From Asanoa ishikariensis (GTDB lineage Bacteria; Actinomycetota; Actinomycetes; Mycobacteriales; Micromonosporaceae), in assembly GCF_900107455.1 (NCBI RefSeq), contig NZ_FNQB01000001.1, positions 186,001 to 250,000 on the forward strand: a stretch of 64,000 nt of DNA. The letters are read 5' to 3'. Position numbers and translations under genes: made by a program. The first letter of the stretch is position 1. Each line of letters opens with the position of its first letter. Below, piece by piece: positions 57,327-64,000 of the stretch. The notes beneath the pieces are model-generated. The model was given only the letters and a program-made list of their open reading frames with translations. It did no database searches and was not told where the DNA came from.

Positions 57327-57905
57327 ATGAGGCGTTGGCTTGCGGGAATCGGTCTGGTCGCGGTTGTCGGGCTCGGCCTGACGGGCTGTGGGGCCGTGGG
57401 TGGTGCACCGGCCGGCGACGACGCCGGGGTCGAGGTGTCGGCCGGGATGGGTGTCGAGGGGCAGGCGTTGGTCGCGATGGGGTTCGACCCCGACGAGATC
57501 ACGCCGGCTGAGCTCGCGCAGTTGAAGGCCGTGGCGCCCAGTGCCTCGCCTTCGCCCGGGGAAAAGGGCAAGGACCGGGAGCGCGGCAAGCGGCTCAAGG
57601 CGCGGGTGCTGCTGCGGAAGAACACGCTGCACGGCGAGGCGGTCGTCAAGACCAAGGACGGCGGTACGCAGACCGTGCTCGTGCAGCGTGGGCAGGTCAC
57701 GGCCGTCGACGGGGACTCGCTCACCGTCAAGAGCAGCGACGGGTTCACCATCACCTGGTCGTTCGCCGACGATCTGCGCGTCGTCGAACGGCGTAACTCC
57801 ATCCAGGCCGACGAGCTCGCCGTGGGTGACCAGGTCGGGGTGGCCGGCACCAAGGACGGCGACGGCGGCGCCGCGCGGCTGGTCGTCATCCCGCGCGAGA
57901 AATGA
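57327..57905 (+). CDS. Secreted lipoprotein with DUF5666-like domain
   Basis: 192 residues from the ATG at 57327, with GAGAGGGAGA 2-10 nt upstream; the larger open frame from 56856 is a shadow. Signal peptide ends in the lipobox LTGC (Cys about residue 19), so a membrane-anchored exported protein. A Lys/Arg/Glu-rich central linker (about 70-85) leads to a beta-rich C-terminal domain (about 88-192) with the VKTKDGGTQTVLVQRGQVTAVDGDSLTVKSSDGF pattern of DUF5666. Function unknown. It follows the kinase by 56 nt, so it may belong to the same regulon. Confidence 0.75.
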   Translation: MRRWLAGIGLVAVVGLGLTGCGAVGGAPAGDDAGVEVSAGMGVEGQALVAMGFDPDEITPAELAQLKAVAPSASPSPGEKGKDRERGKRLKARVLLRKNTLHGEAVVKTKDGGTQTVLVQRGQVTAVDGDSLTVKSSDGFTITWSFADDLRVVERRNSIQADELAVGDQVGVAGTKDGDGGAARLVVIPREK

Positions 57906-57910
57906 GAGAA

Positions 57911-57941
57911 GTCGGGGCTCCCGAGAACCGGGGGCCCCGAC
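57911..57941. terminator. Bidirectional terminator between the lipoprotein and the esterase-lectin genes
   Basis: 12-bp stem with one G-T type mismatch (GTCGGGGCTCCC / GGGGGCCCCGAC) and a 7-nt loop. It lies 5 nt from either stop codon of two convergent genes. Confidence 0.75.
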
Positions 57942-57946
57942 ACCAC

Positions 57947-59560
57947 TCAGTACACCCGGTCGCCGATGAAGTCGTCGTGGCCGTAGCCGACCGGGTTCGG
58001 GAAGTTGCGGGACTCGAAGGACCACTGCTGCCGGGTGCTCGACCCGCAGTTGGCCAGCCGCAGGCGCGGCGTGCCCAGCAGCGGGCTGTCGAAGGCCAGG
58101 CACAGGGCGCTGTTGCCGGCCGCCTTGATCTGGTTGCCGGCGAACACCCATTTCTGGTTGGCGCCGCCCGTGCAGTTGTAGATGTTGACCGCCGTGTTCG
58201 CGGTCAGCGAGCCGCCCGAGACGTCCAGGCAGCGGTCGTGCGAGAGCTCACTGTGCAGCGACTGCCGCGCCGGGTCGTACCAGAAGCCCTGGTTGCGGCC
58301 GCCGTGGCAGGCGTACGACTGCTGCGCCGTGCTGTTTCGCGAGTCGTAGCCCTTGCCGTCGACGCACTTTCCGGTGCCGGCGTTGCGTAGTTGCTTGAAC
58401 TCCAGCAGCCCGCCGACCAGCGTGCCGTGGCCGGTGCTGGCCTGGTCGACACAGGTGGCCTGCGGCAGCGCGGACGCCACGAACGCGGTCATGCACTCGG
58501 CGAACATGCCGTGGCCGCGGGCGTTGGGGTGGAACGACTGGCGTGCGGCGTTCTCGTTCCAGATCCCGACCTCGATGTACAGGCCGCGGACGCTGGTGTT
58601 GTCGGTGCACACCTCGTGGCCGTGGAACAGCCGGCTGGCGTCGAGGTAGCGGGTGCCGGTGTTGACCGCCGCCTGGCGCAGGCCGCGCTCGAACAGCGGG
58701 ACGGCCTTGTTGCGGGCGAACGCCGCGTCGGCGAGATAGAGCAGGCAACCGCCGGAGTACCAGCCGGGGAAGTTGGGGTTGTCCTCGACGTCGGGGCTGC
58801 CGGGGCTCGGGTAGGACTGCAGGACGAGCTCGTAGTCGGCGGCCAGGTAACCGGCCGCGGTCATCGTGGCGCGGATGCTGCGCAGCGCGTCTTCGACCGC
58901 CGCCCGAGTGCCTTCGACCCGGGTCGTCCACACATCCGTGTACGTCGGGTAGCAGGCGCCCTGGAAGAACACCCGGCGGATCGCGCAGTCGGTGGCCACG
59001 GGGCCGAACTGGATCGTCCCGTCGCCGTTGGCGCCGGCCACCACCCAGATCAGCTTGACGCGGGTGTTCCGCGCTTTGATCGCCAGGTTGTCGCCCTGGT
59101 TGAGCTCGTTCCACTGGGTCGGACCGCCGGCGATCAGGTTCCACGGTGTGGCACCCGAGCAGGCGATGTTGAACTGGGTGTCGGACGCGATGCCGGTGCG
59201 GAACACCGCCTGGTCGTACGACCGGTCGCACCAGTTGCCGTCCTGGTGTGTGCCGGGGACGTAGTTGCCGACGCCTTCGCCGGAGATCTCGCTGTCACCC
59301 ATGGTGACCAGCGCGGTCTTGCGCTCTTCGAGAGGGCGGACGGCGGGGCTGCCGTAAAGCGTGGTCGCTTCGGCGGCGCGGATCGCTTCGAGGTTGGCCG
59401 GCAGCGGCTGGACGGGCGGACGGTCGGCCGCGCCGGCGGTGCTTCCGGTCGCGACGAGGGACGGGAGGACGAGGCCCGCGACGAGCGCCGCGGCGGCGAG
59501 GGTACGCCGCAGTGGCACCCGGAGCGCGTTGCCTGGCAACCCTTTGCGGGAGTCGAGCAT
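57947..59560 (-). CDS. Secreted SGNH/GDSL-hydrolase with C-terminal ricin-B lectin domain
   Basis: 537 residues. A basic N terminus and hydrophobic core ending T-A-G-A-A give a signal peptide (about 1-45). The esterase domain (about 80-400) starts with GDSEISGEG, whose Ser90 is the nucleophile, and has the H-P-N-A-R-G-H-G block with the catalytic His (about 360). A ricin-type beta-trefoil lectin follows (about 395-525, with QGFW, QKW and QQW motifs). Probably binds and deacylates carbohydrate. AGGAG 8 nt before the ATG. A short inverted repeat lies in its 5' leader. Confidence 0.87.
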   Translation of the reverse strand: MLDSRKGLPGNALRVPLRRTLAAAALVAGLVLPSLVATGSTAGAADRPPVQPLPANLEAIRAAEATTLYGSPAVRPLEERKTALVTMGDSEISGEGVGNYVPGTHQDGNWCDRSYDQAVFRTGIASDTQFNIACSGATPWNLIAGGPTQWNELNQGDNLAIKARNTRVKLIWVVAGANGDGTIQFGPVATDCAIRRVFFQGACYPTYTDVWTTRVEGTRAAVEDALRSIRATMTAAGYLAADYELVLQSYPSPGSPDVEDNPNFPGWYSGGCLLYLADAAFARNKAVPLFERGLRQAAVNTGTRYLDASRLFHGHEVCTDNTSVRGLYIEVGIWNENAARQSFHPNARGHGMFAECMTAFVASALPQATCVDQASTGHGTLVGGLLEFKQLRNAGTGKCVDGKGYDSRNSTAQQSYACHGGRNQGFWYDPARQSLHSELSHDRCLDVSGGSLTANTAVNIYNCTGGANQKWVFAGNQIKAAGNSALCLAFDSPLLGTPRLRLANCGSSTRQQWSFESRNFPNPVGYGHDDFIGDRVY

Positions 59561-59577
59561 CGACGCACTCCTTTCGG

Positions 59578-59601
59578 CTCAATCGGAAGGTATCGATTGA
59601 G
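59578..59601. promoter_or_regulatory. Inverted repeat in the esterase-lectin upstream region
   Basis: CTCAATCG-N8-CGATTGAG, 8-bp perfect arms 18 nt upstream of the esterase start (minus strand). Could be a regulator operator; no neighbouring regulator matches. Confidence 0.45.
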
Positions 59602-59714
59602 TTACCGGAGAGTAGCCTGATGAACCCGCATATGTGAATAGTCCTCAGGTGATTGGCCGAGCCCTATCGGGGGAACGGCTGGATGGGCGAAGGACGATCT
59701 TCAAACGGAGCCGG

Positions 59715-59720
59715 TAGGCT
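59715..59720 (+). promoter_or_regulatory. Candidate -10 box of the GT2 gene
   Basis: TAGGCT, 9 nt before an upstream in-frame TTG (59730) and 33 nt before the TTG with a ribosome site (59754). Confidence 0.4.
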
Positions 59721-59753
59721 GGTGCGGATTTGTCGTCCGCCCTGGAGATTCCG

Positions 59754-60443
59754 TTGAAGCTCTCGATCCTCATGCCGGTCTACAACGAGGAAGAACGCAT
59801 CGCGGAGGCGCTCAAGCAGGCGCTCGCGGTCGAGTACCCGTGCGAGATCGAACTGGTCGTGGTCAACGACGGCAGTCGTGACGGCACCGGTGCGATCCTC
59901 GACGGCGCTGCCGATGACGCGCGCCTACGGGTCATCACGCACCCCCGCAACGCGGGCAAGGGTGCGGCGATCAAAACCGCGGTCGACAGCGCGAACGGTG
60001 ACTACATGGTCATCCTCGACGCCGACCTCGAGTACGACCCCCTGGACATCCCGAAGCTGCTCGACCCGGTCCTCGACGGGCGCGCCAAGGTTGTCTACGG
60101 CAATCGGACCTTCGGCAGCCACAGCGCCTACAGCTTCTGGTACGTGATGGGCAACAAGGCCGTCACCACCGCCGCGAACGTCCTCTTCAACTCCTACATC
60201 GGTGACCTGGAGACCTGCTTCAAGCTGCTTCCGGTCTCGCTCTACCGGTCACTGGAGATCAAGTCGCGAGGCTTCGGCATGGAAGCCGAAGTGACCGGCA
60301 AGCTCCTGCGCCGCAAGATCCGGCCCTACGAGGTGCCGATCAGCTACCGGGCTCGTGGTCGTGAAGAGGGCAAGAAGATCACCTGGAAAGACGGCGTCGA
60401 AGCACTGTGGATCCTGGGCCGCGAGCGCGCCCGCAAGCGCTGA
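59754..60443 (+). CDS. GT2-family glycosyltransferase
   Basis: 229 residues from the TTG at 59754: GGAG lies 6 nt upstream and the protein then begins MKLSILMPVYNEEERI, the family N terminus; a leaderless TTG at 59730 would add eight residues. Nucleotide-diphospho-sugar transferase with VNDGSRDGTG (about 37-46) and the D-A-D-L-E-Y-D-P DXD segment (about 85-92). Resembles polyprenyl-phosphate mannose or glucose synthases, acting in the membrane-associated cytosol. Its stop overlaps the next gene's possible start. Neighbours 1.5-3 kb on include a methyltransferase and a polytopic membrane protein, a plausible glycan pathway. Confidence 0.9.
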   Translation: MKLSILMPVYNEEERIAEALKQALAVEYPCEIELVVVNDGSRDGTGAILDGAADDARLRVITHPRNAGKGAAIKTAVDSANGDYMVILDADLEYDPLDIPKLLDPVLDGRAKVVYGNRTFGSHSAYSFWYVMGNKAVTTAANVLFNSYIGDLETCFKLLPVSLYRSLEIKSRGFGMEAEVTGKLLRRKIRPYEVPISYRARGREEGKKITWKDGVEALWILGRERARKR

Positions 60444-60904
60444 CCACCGACGCGCTCACCATCGGTGAGCTGTCCGAGCGCTCCGGCGTCGCACCGTCCG
60501 CGCTGCGCTACTACGAGCGGCTGGGGCTGATCCGCGCCGGCCGCACCAGCGGCAACCAGCGCCGCTACGACCGTGCAGAGCTGCGCCGGGTGGCCTTCAT
60601 CCGGATCGCGCAGCAGGTCGGTGTGACGCTGGACGAGATCGCCGCCGCGCTGGCCGAGCTGCCCGACAACCGCACGCCGACCCGGGCCGACTGGAGCCAC
60701 CTCTCCGCACTCTGGCGCACCCGGTTGGACGAGCGCATCGCGTTGCTCGAGGAGCTGCGCGACGACCTCTCCGAGTGCATCGGCTGCGGCTGCCTGTCCA
60801 TGCAGCGTTGCCAGCTCTACAACGCCGGTGACCGGCTGTCGGCCGACGGCAGCGGCCCGCAACTGTTGCTGCGGCGGGCCGCCCGCCGGGTCACGAAGGA
60901 TTGA
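60407..60904 (+). CDS. soxR: SoxR-type MerR-family redox regulator
   Basis: 165 residues from the only canonical start, a GTG at 60407 overlapping the GT2 gene by 37 nt; an unusual CTG at 60440 (CTGA overlap) would be more natural for the family N terminus and cannot be excluded. MerR helix-turn-helix LTIGELSERSGVAPSALRYYERLGLI, a dimerisation helix, then the [2Fe-2S] motif C-I-G-C-G-C-L-S-x-x-x-C with C124, C127, C129 and C135. Redox-cycling drugs oxidise the cluster and activate transcription. No palindromic SoxR box was seen in this window. Confidence 0.93.
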   Translation: MDPGPRARPQALTTDALTIGELSERSGVAPSALRYYERLGLIRAGRTSGNQRRYDRAELRRVAFIRIAQQVGVTLDEIAAALAELPDNRTPTRADWSHLSALWRTRLDERIALLEELRDDLSECIGCGCLSMQRCQLYNAGDRLSADGSGPQLLLRRAARRVTKD

Positions 60905-61829
60905 CCAGCAGCACCTTGCCGATGTGCTCGTTCTCCTCGACCACCCGGTGCGCGTCGGCGGCGCGCGCCATCGGGAGCCGCCGGTCGATCACGGGACGGA
61001 TCCGGCCGGCTTCGATCAACGGCCACACCGTCTCGCGTACGCCGGCGATGATCGCGGTCTTCTCCGCCGCCGGACGGGCCCGCAGCGTGGTCGCGGAGAT
61101 CGAGCCGCGCTTGGCCATCAGCTTGCGGAAGTCGAGCTCGGCCCGCCGGCCACCCTGGGTGCCGATGGTCGCGATCCGCCCGTTGCTGGCCAGCGCCGCG
61201 ATGTTTCGGTCCAGATAGGACGCGGCGATGATGTCGAGGATTACGTCGGCGCCACCGAGGCCCTGGGTGACCTCGACGAAATCCTCGGTGGAGTAGTCGA
61301 TGACGTGGTCGGCACCGAGCGCCAGCAACGCCTCGTGCTTCACCTTGCGTGCCGTGGTGATCACGCGGGCGCCGAGCGCCTTGCCGAGCTGGATGGCGAA
61401 CGTGCCGATCCCGCTGGATCCACCATGGACCAACAACGTCTCGCCCTCGGCCAGCCGCGCACCGCGCACCACATTGGACCAGACCGTGCAGGCCACCTCG
61501 GGCAGCCCGGCGGCCTCGTCGAGCGCCACGCCGGCGGGCACCGGCAGCAGATGGTCGGCGGGCACGGCGACCCGCTGCGCGTAGCCGCCCCCGGACAGCA
61601 GCGCACACACGGGTTCGCCGTCGAGCAGCCCGGCGCACTCCAGCCCCGGATAGGGCGAGGAGCCGGGCGGCGGGTTGTAGTGCCCTTGGCGTTGCAGCAG
61701 GTCAGCCCGGTTGACCGCGGACGCGACGACCTCTACCAGGACCTCGCCCGGCCCCGCCGTCGGATCCGGCACCTCCGCCCAGGTGAGCACCTCGGGTCCG
61801 CCCGGCTCGTGGATCGTTATCGCGCGCAT
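60891..61829 (-). CDS. Quinone/zinc-type alcohol dehydrogenase (NADPH:quinone oxidoreductase-like, PIG3 type)
   Basis: 312 residues from the ATG at 61829, with a purine run AAGAAAGGG 1 nt upstream; the longer open frame to 61961 runs into the tRNA. MDR fold with NADP site V-H-G-G-S-S-G-I-G-T-F-A-I-Q (about 141-153) and the N-R-A-D-L-L-Q-R-Q-G-x-Y signature of the quinone oxidoreductase branch, lacking zinc ligands. Reduces quinones or enones with NADPH. It is convergent with the SoxR gene (14-bp overlap of the 3' ends) and is a plausible SoxR-regulon type enzyme. Confidence 0.88.
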   Translation of the reverse strand: MRAITIHEPGGPEVLTWAEVPDPTAGPGEVLVEVVASAVNRADLLQRQGHYNPPPGSSPYPGLECAGLLDGEPVCALLSGGGYAQRVAVPADHLLPVPAGVALDEAAGLPEVACTVWSNVVRGARLAEGETLLVHGGSSGIGTFAIQLGKALGARVITTARKVKHEALLALGADHVIDYSTEDFVEVTQGLGGADVILDIIAASYLDRNIAALASNGRIATIGTQGGRRAELDFRKLMAKRGSISATTLRARPAAEKTAIIAGVRETVWPLIEAGRIRPVIDRRLPMARAADAHRVVEENEHIGKVLLVNPS

Positions 61830-61880
61830 GCCCTTTCTTACCCTGTCCTGGGGCGCATGGCAGACTTGACCCCGCGTCCA

Positions 61881-61967
61881 GGAGGGTTCGCCTAGTGGCC
61901 GATGGCGCTGGTCTTGAAAACCGGTAAGGCAGCGATGTCTTCGTGGGTTCGAATCCCACACCCTCCG
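61881..61967 (+). tRNA. tRNA-Ser (anticodon UGA)
   Basis: A complete cloverleaf: 7-bp acceptor GGAGGGT / ACCCTCC, anticodon stem CTGGT / ACCGG with loop CTTGAAA (anticodon UGA, DNA 61915-61917), a long variable arm, and a T arm GTGGG-TTCGAAT-CCCAC. Discriminator G; the CCA is not encoded. Reads UCA serine codons. The long variable arm is the identity element for SerRS. Confidence 0.97.
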
Positions 61968-61977
61968 CTCCGGCTCC

Positions 61978-62688
61978 TCAGCGTGGCCTGCGCGCCACCG
62001 CGAAGACCGACTGGCCGAACGGTGGCCGGACCCGTTGCTCGACCGCCTTGGTCGCGGGCAGCACCAGCTTGTCGTAGAACTTGACCATCGCGCCTTCCTT
62101 CGGCGTGAGCCGGAAGACGCTCGTGGCCATGTAGTAGCCGATGAGCCCGAGCGCGTTCGTGTAGTTGATCCGTTCGACCCGCAGGTCGGCGCGCTGCATG
62201 ACCCGGGCCAGCGACCTGATCGTGTAGCGCCGGACGTGGCCGGTGGCGATGTCCACCGGGCTCATCGCGAACGGGAACGCCGGCACGATGATGACCACCG
62301 CGCCGCCCGGCCGGACCAGCCGGCCCATGCTCTGCAGCGCGCGGCGGTCGTCCTCGATGTGTTCGAGCACGTTGTACGAGACCGCCGCCGTGTACGCCCC
62401 GTCGACCTCGCTGGGCAGCAGCATCTGGCGCACTTCGATGTCGGTGTGGCCGGCCAGCCGATCCTTGAGCGCGATCAGCCGGTCCGGATCGGCCTCGGTC
62501 GCCGTGAACCGGGCAGTGTGTGGTGCCCACTCGAGCGCGTAGTCGCCGAGTCCACTCCCGATCTCGATCGGGTTGCTGCCCAGATAGGGCTGTGCCAGTT
62601 CGGCGAACCAGCGCCGGTGGTTGACCGCTGTGGCCAAGCCTTCGAGTACCTCGGACTGGACTTGTTGATCCCCGGTGATCTCGGCCAT
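61978..62688 (-). CDS. SAM-dependent methyltransferase, class I
   Basis: 236 residues. The SAM site is PIEIGSGLGDYALEW (about 41-55), with motif II E-A-D-P-D-R-L and the S-Y-N-V-L-E-H-I-E-D-D motif (about 105-115). The C-terminal half has hydrophobic stretches (NALGLIGYYMATSVFRL) suggesting membrane association, as in UbiE or glycosyltransferase-linked methyltransferases. AGGAGG-like GGGAGG lies 6 nt before the ATG. Divergent from the membrane protein. Substrate unknown; a role in lipid or glycan modification is inferred from its neighbours. Confidence 0.86.
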   Translation of the reverse strand: MAEITGDQQVQSEVLEGLATAVNHRRWFAELAQPYLGSNPIEIGSGLGDYALEWAPHTARFTATEADPDRLIALKDRLAGHTDIEVRQMLLPSEVDGAYTAAVSYNVLEHIEDDRRALQSMGRLVRPGGAVVIIVPAFPFAMSPVDIATGHVRRYTIRSLARVMQRADLRVERINYTNALGLIGYYMATSVFRLTPKEGAMVKFYDKLVLPATKAVEQRVRPPFGQSVFAVARRPR

Positions 62689-62839
62689 CTGTCGCCTCCC
62701 CCGGTAGGGACAGTTACCTCGATGGAACGTGAGAGCCCTTCCCTATTGGTTACGGTATGAAAACCTAGGTCGGATGTGTCAGAGATCCGGTGATTTGCCG
62801 GTCTGCCACGGAAACCCCTGACAGGCGGTGGAGGAGCCG

Positions 62840-64000
62840 ATGGCGGTGGGTGGGATAGGCGAGACCGACACGTCGGATCTGCCTCGGGTGGCCGATGTGG
62901 CGCCTGTGACCGACCGCCGGTCGCGCTGGCTGCGGCTCATGCGGCGCGGGCCGGCCCAAGATCTGGCCGCCGTGGCCACCTATGTCCTACTTGCCTTCTG
63001 GGCGACCTACCGGATCTGGCTGCACCCCACCTGGGGCCTCGCCGCCAACCGCGCCGACCAGGCCTTCTTCGAGTGGATGCTCGGGCACGGCGCCCTGGTC
63101 GCCACCGGCCAGGCGTCACCGTTCTTCTCGGACCAGATGAACGCGCCGGTCGGCATCAACCTGATGGCCAACACCTCGGTGCTCGGCATCTCGATTCCGC
63201 TGACCCCGGTGACCCTGCTGTTCGGCCCGCACGTCGCCTTCAACGTCTTCCTCACCGGCGCGCTGATCCTCACGGCGGTGGCCTGGTACCTGGTGCTGTC
63301 CCGCTACCTGCTCAAGCGCCGGTTCGCGGCCTGGATCGGCGCCGGGTTCTGCGCGTTCGCGCCCGGGATGATCTCCCAGGCCAACGGCCATCCCAACCTG
63401 GTCGCCCAGTTCCTCGTGCCGGTGCTGATCTGGCGCACGCTGGAGCTGCGCCGCCCGCGCTGGCTCCGCAACGGCGTCCTGCTCGGCGTCGTGGTCATCT
63501 GGCAGGCGTTCATCAACCTGGAGATCCTGTTCATGACCGCCGTCGGCCTGGTGATCTTCCTGGCCGTAGCCGCGGCGATCCGCTGGCGGGAGGCCCGGGC
63601 CACCTGGCGACCCTTCCTGTTCGGGTCGCTGGTCGCGGTCGGCGTCGCCCTGGCGGCCCTCTGGTATCCGATCGCCATGCTGCTCACGGGACCCCAGTCC
63701 TACAGCGGCCTGCCGTACGAGGTCCGTGGCTACGGCGCCGACCTCGCGGCGTACGTCGGCCTGTCCCGCGAGTCCCTGCTGGGCTCCATGGACTCCGCCC
63801 GGGGGCTGGCGCAGAACGCCGCGGAGGAGAACTCCTTCTTCGGCTGGCCGCTGGTCGTGCTCACGGTCGTGGTGGTGGTCGCGTTGCGGCGCAGCGCGGC
63901 GGCGATCGGGCTGTTCGTGGTCGGCGTCGTCTTCGCCTACCTCTCGCTCGGCCCGGTGGTGCGGCTGCACGGCTCGCCGACGGGTCTGCCGTCGCTGTGG
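62840..64000 (+). CDS. Polytopic membrane protein, GT-C glycosyltransferase-like, truncated by the window end
   Basis: At least 387 codons from the ATG at 62840, with GGAGGA 5 nt upstream, and still open at the last base, which is why the frame has no stop here. After a charged 50-residue leader there are ten or more membrane helices. The first periplasmic loop region has N-R-A-D-Q-A-F-F-E-W-M-L-G-H-G, which resembles the acidic first loop of GT-C or PMT-type enzymes, but no defining D-D/D-E motif is secure. With the methyltransferase and GT2 nearby, a polyprenyl-linked glycan step is plausible. The family is uncertain. Confidence 0.7.
   Translation, partial: MAVGGIGETDTSDLPRVADVAPVTDRRSRWLRLMRRGPAQDLAAVATYVLLAFWATYRIWLHPTWGLAANRADQAFFEWMLGHGALVATGQASPFFSDQMNAPVGINLMANTSVLGISIPLTPVTLLFGPHVAFNVFLTGALILTAVAWYLVLSRYLLKRRFAAWIGAGFCAFAPGMISQANGHPNLVAQFLVPVLIWRTLELRRPRWLRNGVLLGVVVIWQAFINLEILFMTAVGLVIFLAVAAAIRWREARATWRPFLFGSLVAVGVALAALWYPIAMLLTGPQSYSGLPYEVRGYGADLAAYVGLSRESLLGSMDSARGLAQNAAEENSFFGWPLVVLTVVVVVALRRSAAAIGLFVVGVVFAYLSLGPVVRLHGSPTGLPSLW

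Noticed and set aside
61881-61967. Genomic island integration at tRNA-Ser
   Set aside because: No integrase, no duplicated tRNA 3' end nearby and uniform composition on both sides.

Overview
The window is 64 kb of very GC-rich actinobacterial chromosome. Third codon positions are almost always G or C, GTG starts are common, and the gene set includes Bpa/PafE (proteasome activator), a SoxR-type MerR regulator, an F420-type luciferase-like oxidoreductase, several ECF/MarR/two-component regulators and LCP cell-wall ligases. Gene content and the GGGGCCC-type intergenic repeat fit a Micromonosporaceae genome (Micromonospora/Actinoplanes/Asanoa relatives), but the genus is inference. No transposase, integrase, phage gene or CRISPR array was seen. 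Coding density is about 95 percent.

Layout. 1-9.4 kb: housekeeping block (5'-truncated bpa, two Cof-type HAD phosphatases, serS, a membrane protein, a phytoene-desaturase-like flavoprotein coupled to an F420/NADP reductase-like protein, OsmC, a zincin metallopeptidase, an AIM24 protein, pheA). 9.4-18.9 kb: lipoprotein, ACT protein, YCII plus ECF sigma pair, PAS protein, NERD-like protein, arginine deiminase, DUF5926, an HATPase protein with a PAS histidine kinase, and a rhodanese/GDPD operon. 19-29.8 kb: two LCP proteins, a UDP-glucuronate-decarboxylase-like enzyme, then two sodium/solute symporter + small-membrane-subunit modules flanking a flavin reductase and an ABC exporter. 29.8-39 kb: a DUF4173 membrane protein fused by 4-nt overlaps to an OmpR/HK pair, a secreted seven-repeat protein, a LytS/LytTR pair and a polyprenyl-phosphate sugar transferase. 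39-44.4 kb: Fpg-type glycosylase and a GT4 divergent over only 26 bp, an elaborate palindromic repeat, then a three-gene cassette (CDP-alcohol phosphotransferase, glycerol-1-phosphate-dehydrogenase-like enzyme, sugar/alcohol-phosphate cytidylyltransferase) and a Nudix protein. 44.4-49 kb: MarR divergent from a YczE-type membrane protein + F420-type oxidoreductase across a fully readable operator, then CBS, APH-like and aminotransferase genes. 49-64 kb: CorA, PPIase, rhomboid, PH protein, thiolase, OmpR/HK pair, a secreted esterase-lectin, GT2, SoxR, quinone oxidoreductase, tRNA-Ser(UGA), a methyltransferase and a 3'-truncated polytopic membrane protein.

Two themes stand out. First, many genes lack a Shine-Dalgarno sequence and instead carry a TANNNT -10 hexamer 6-9 nt before the start codon, the signature of leaderless transcription; it is seen for serS, osmC, pheA, arcA, the rhodanese, the epimerase, the ABC ATPase, fpg, the GT4, marR, the yczE-like gene, the aminotransferase and the rhomboid. 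Second, regulatory DNA is unusually legible: the marR/yczE interval holds two identical 12-bp palindromes inside a 22-bp perfect inverted repeat that cover both -35 boxes and one start codon. The most interesting candidate biochemical system is the 41.4-43.9 kb cassette, which could make a CDP-activated polyol phosphate and transfer it to a lipid or polyol; its product is not deducible from sequence alone. Several genes (bpa, serS, metallopeptidase, pheA, GDPD; ppiA and the PH protein) have counterparts near oriC in mycobacteria, suggesting an origin-proximal location, although no dnaA or DnaA-box cluster is in the window.
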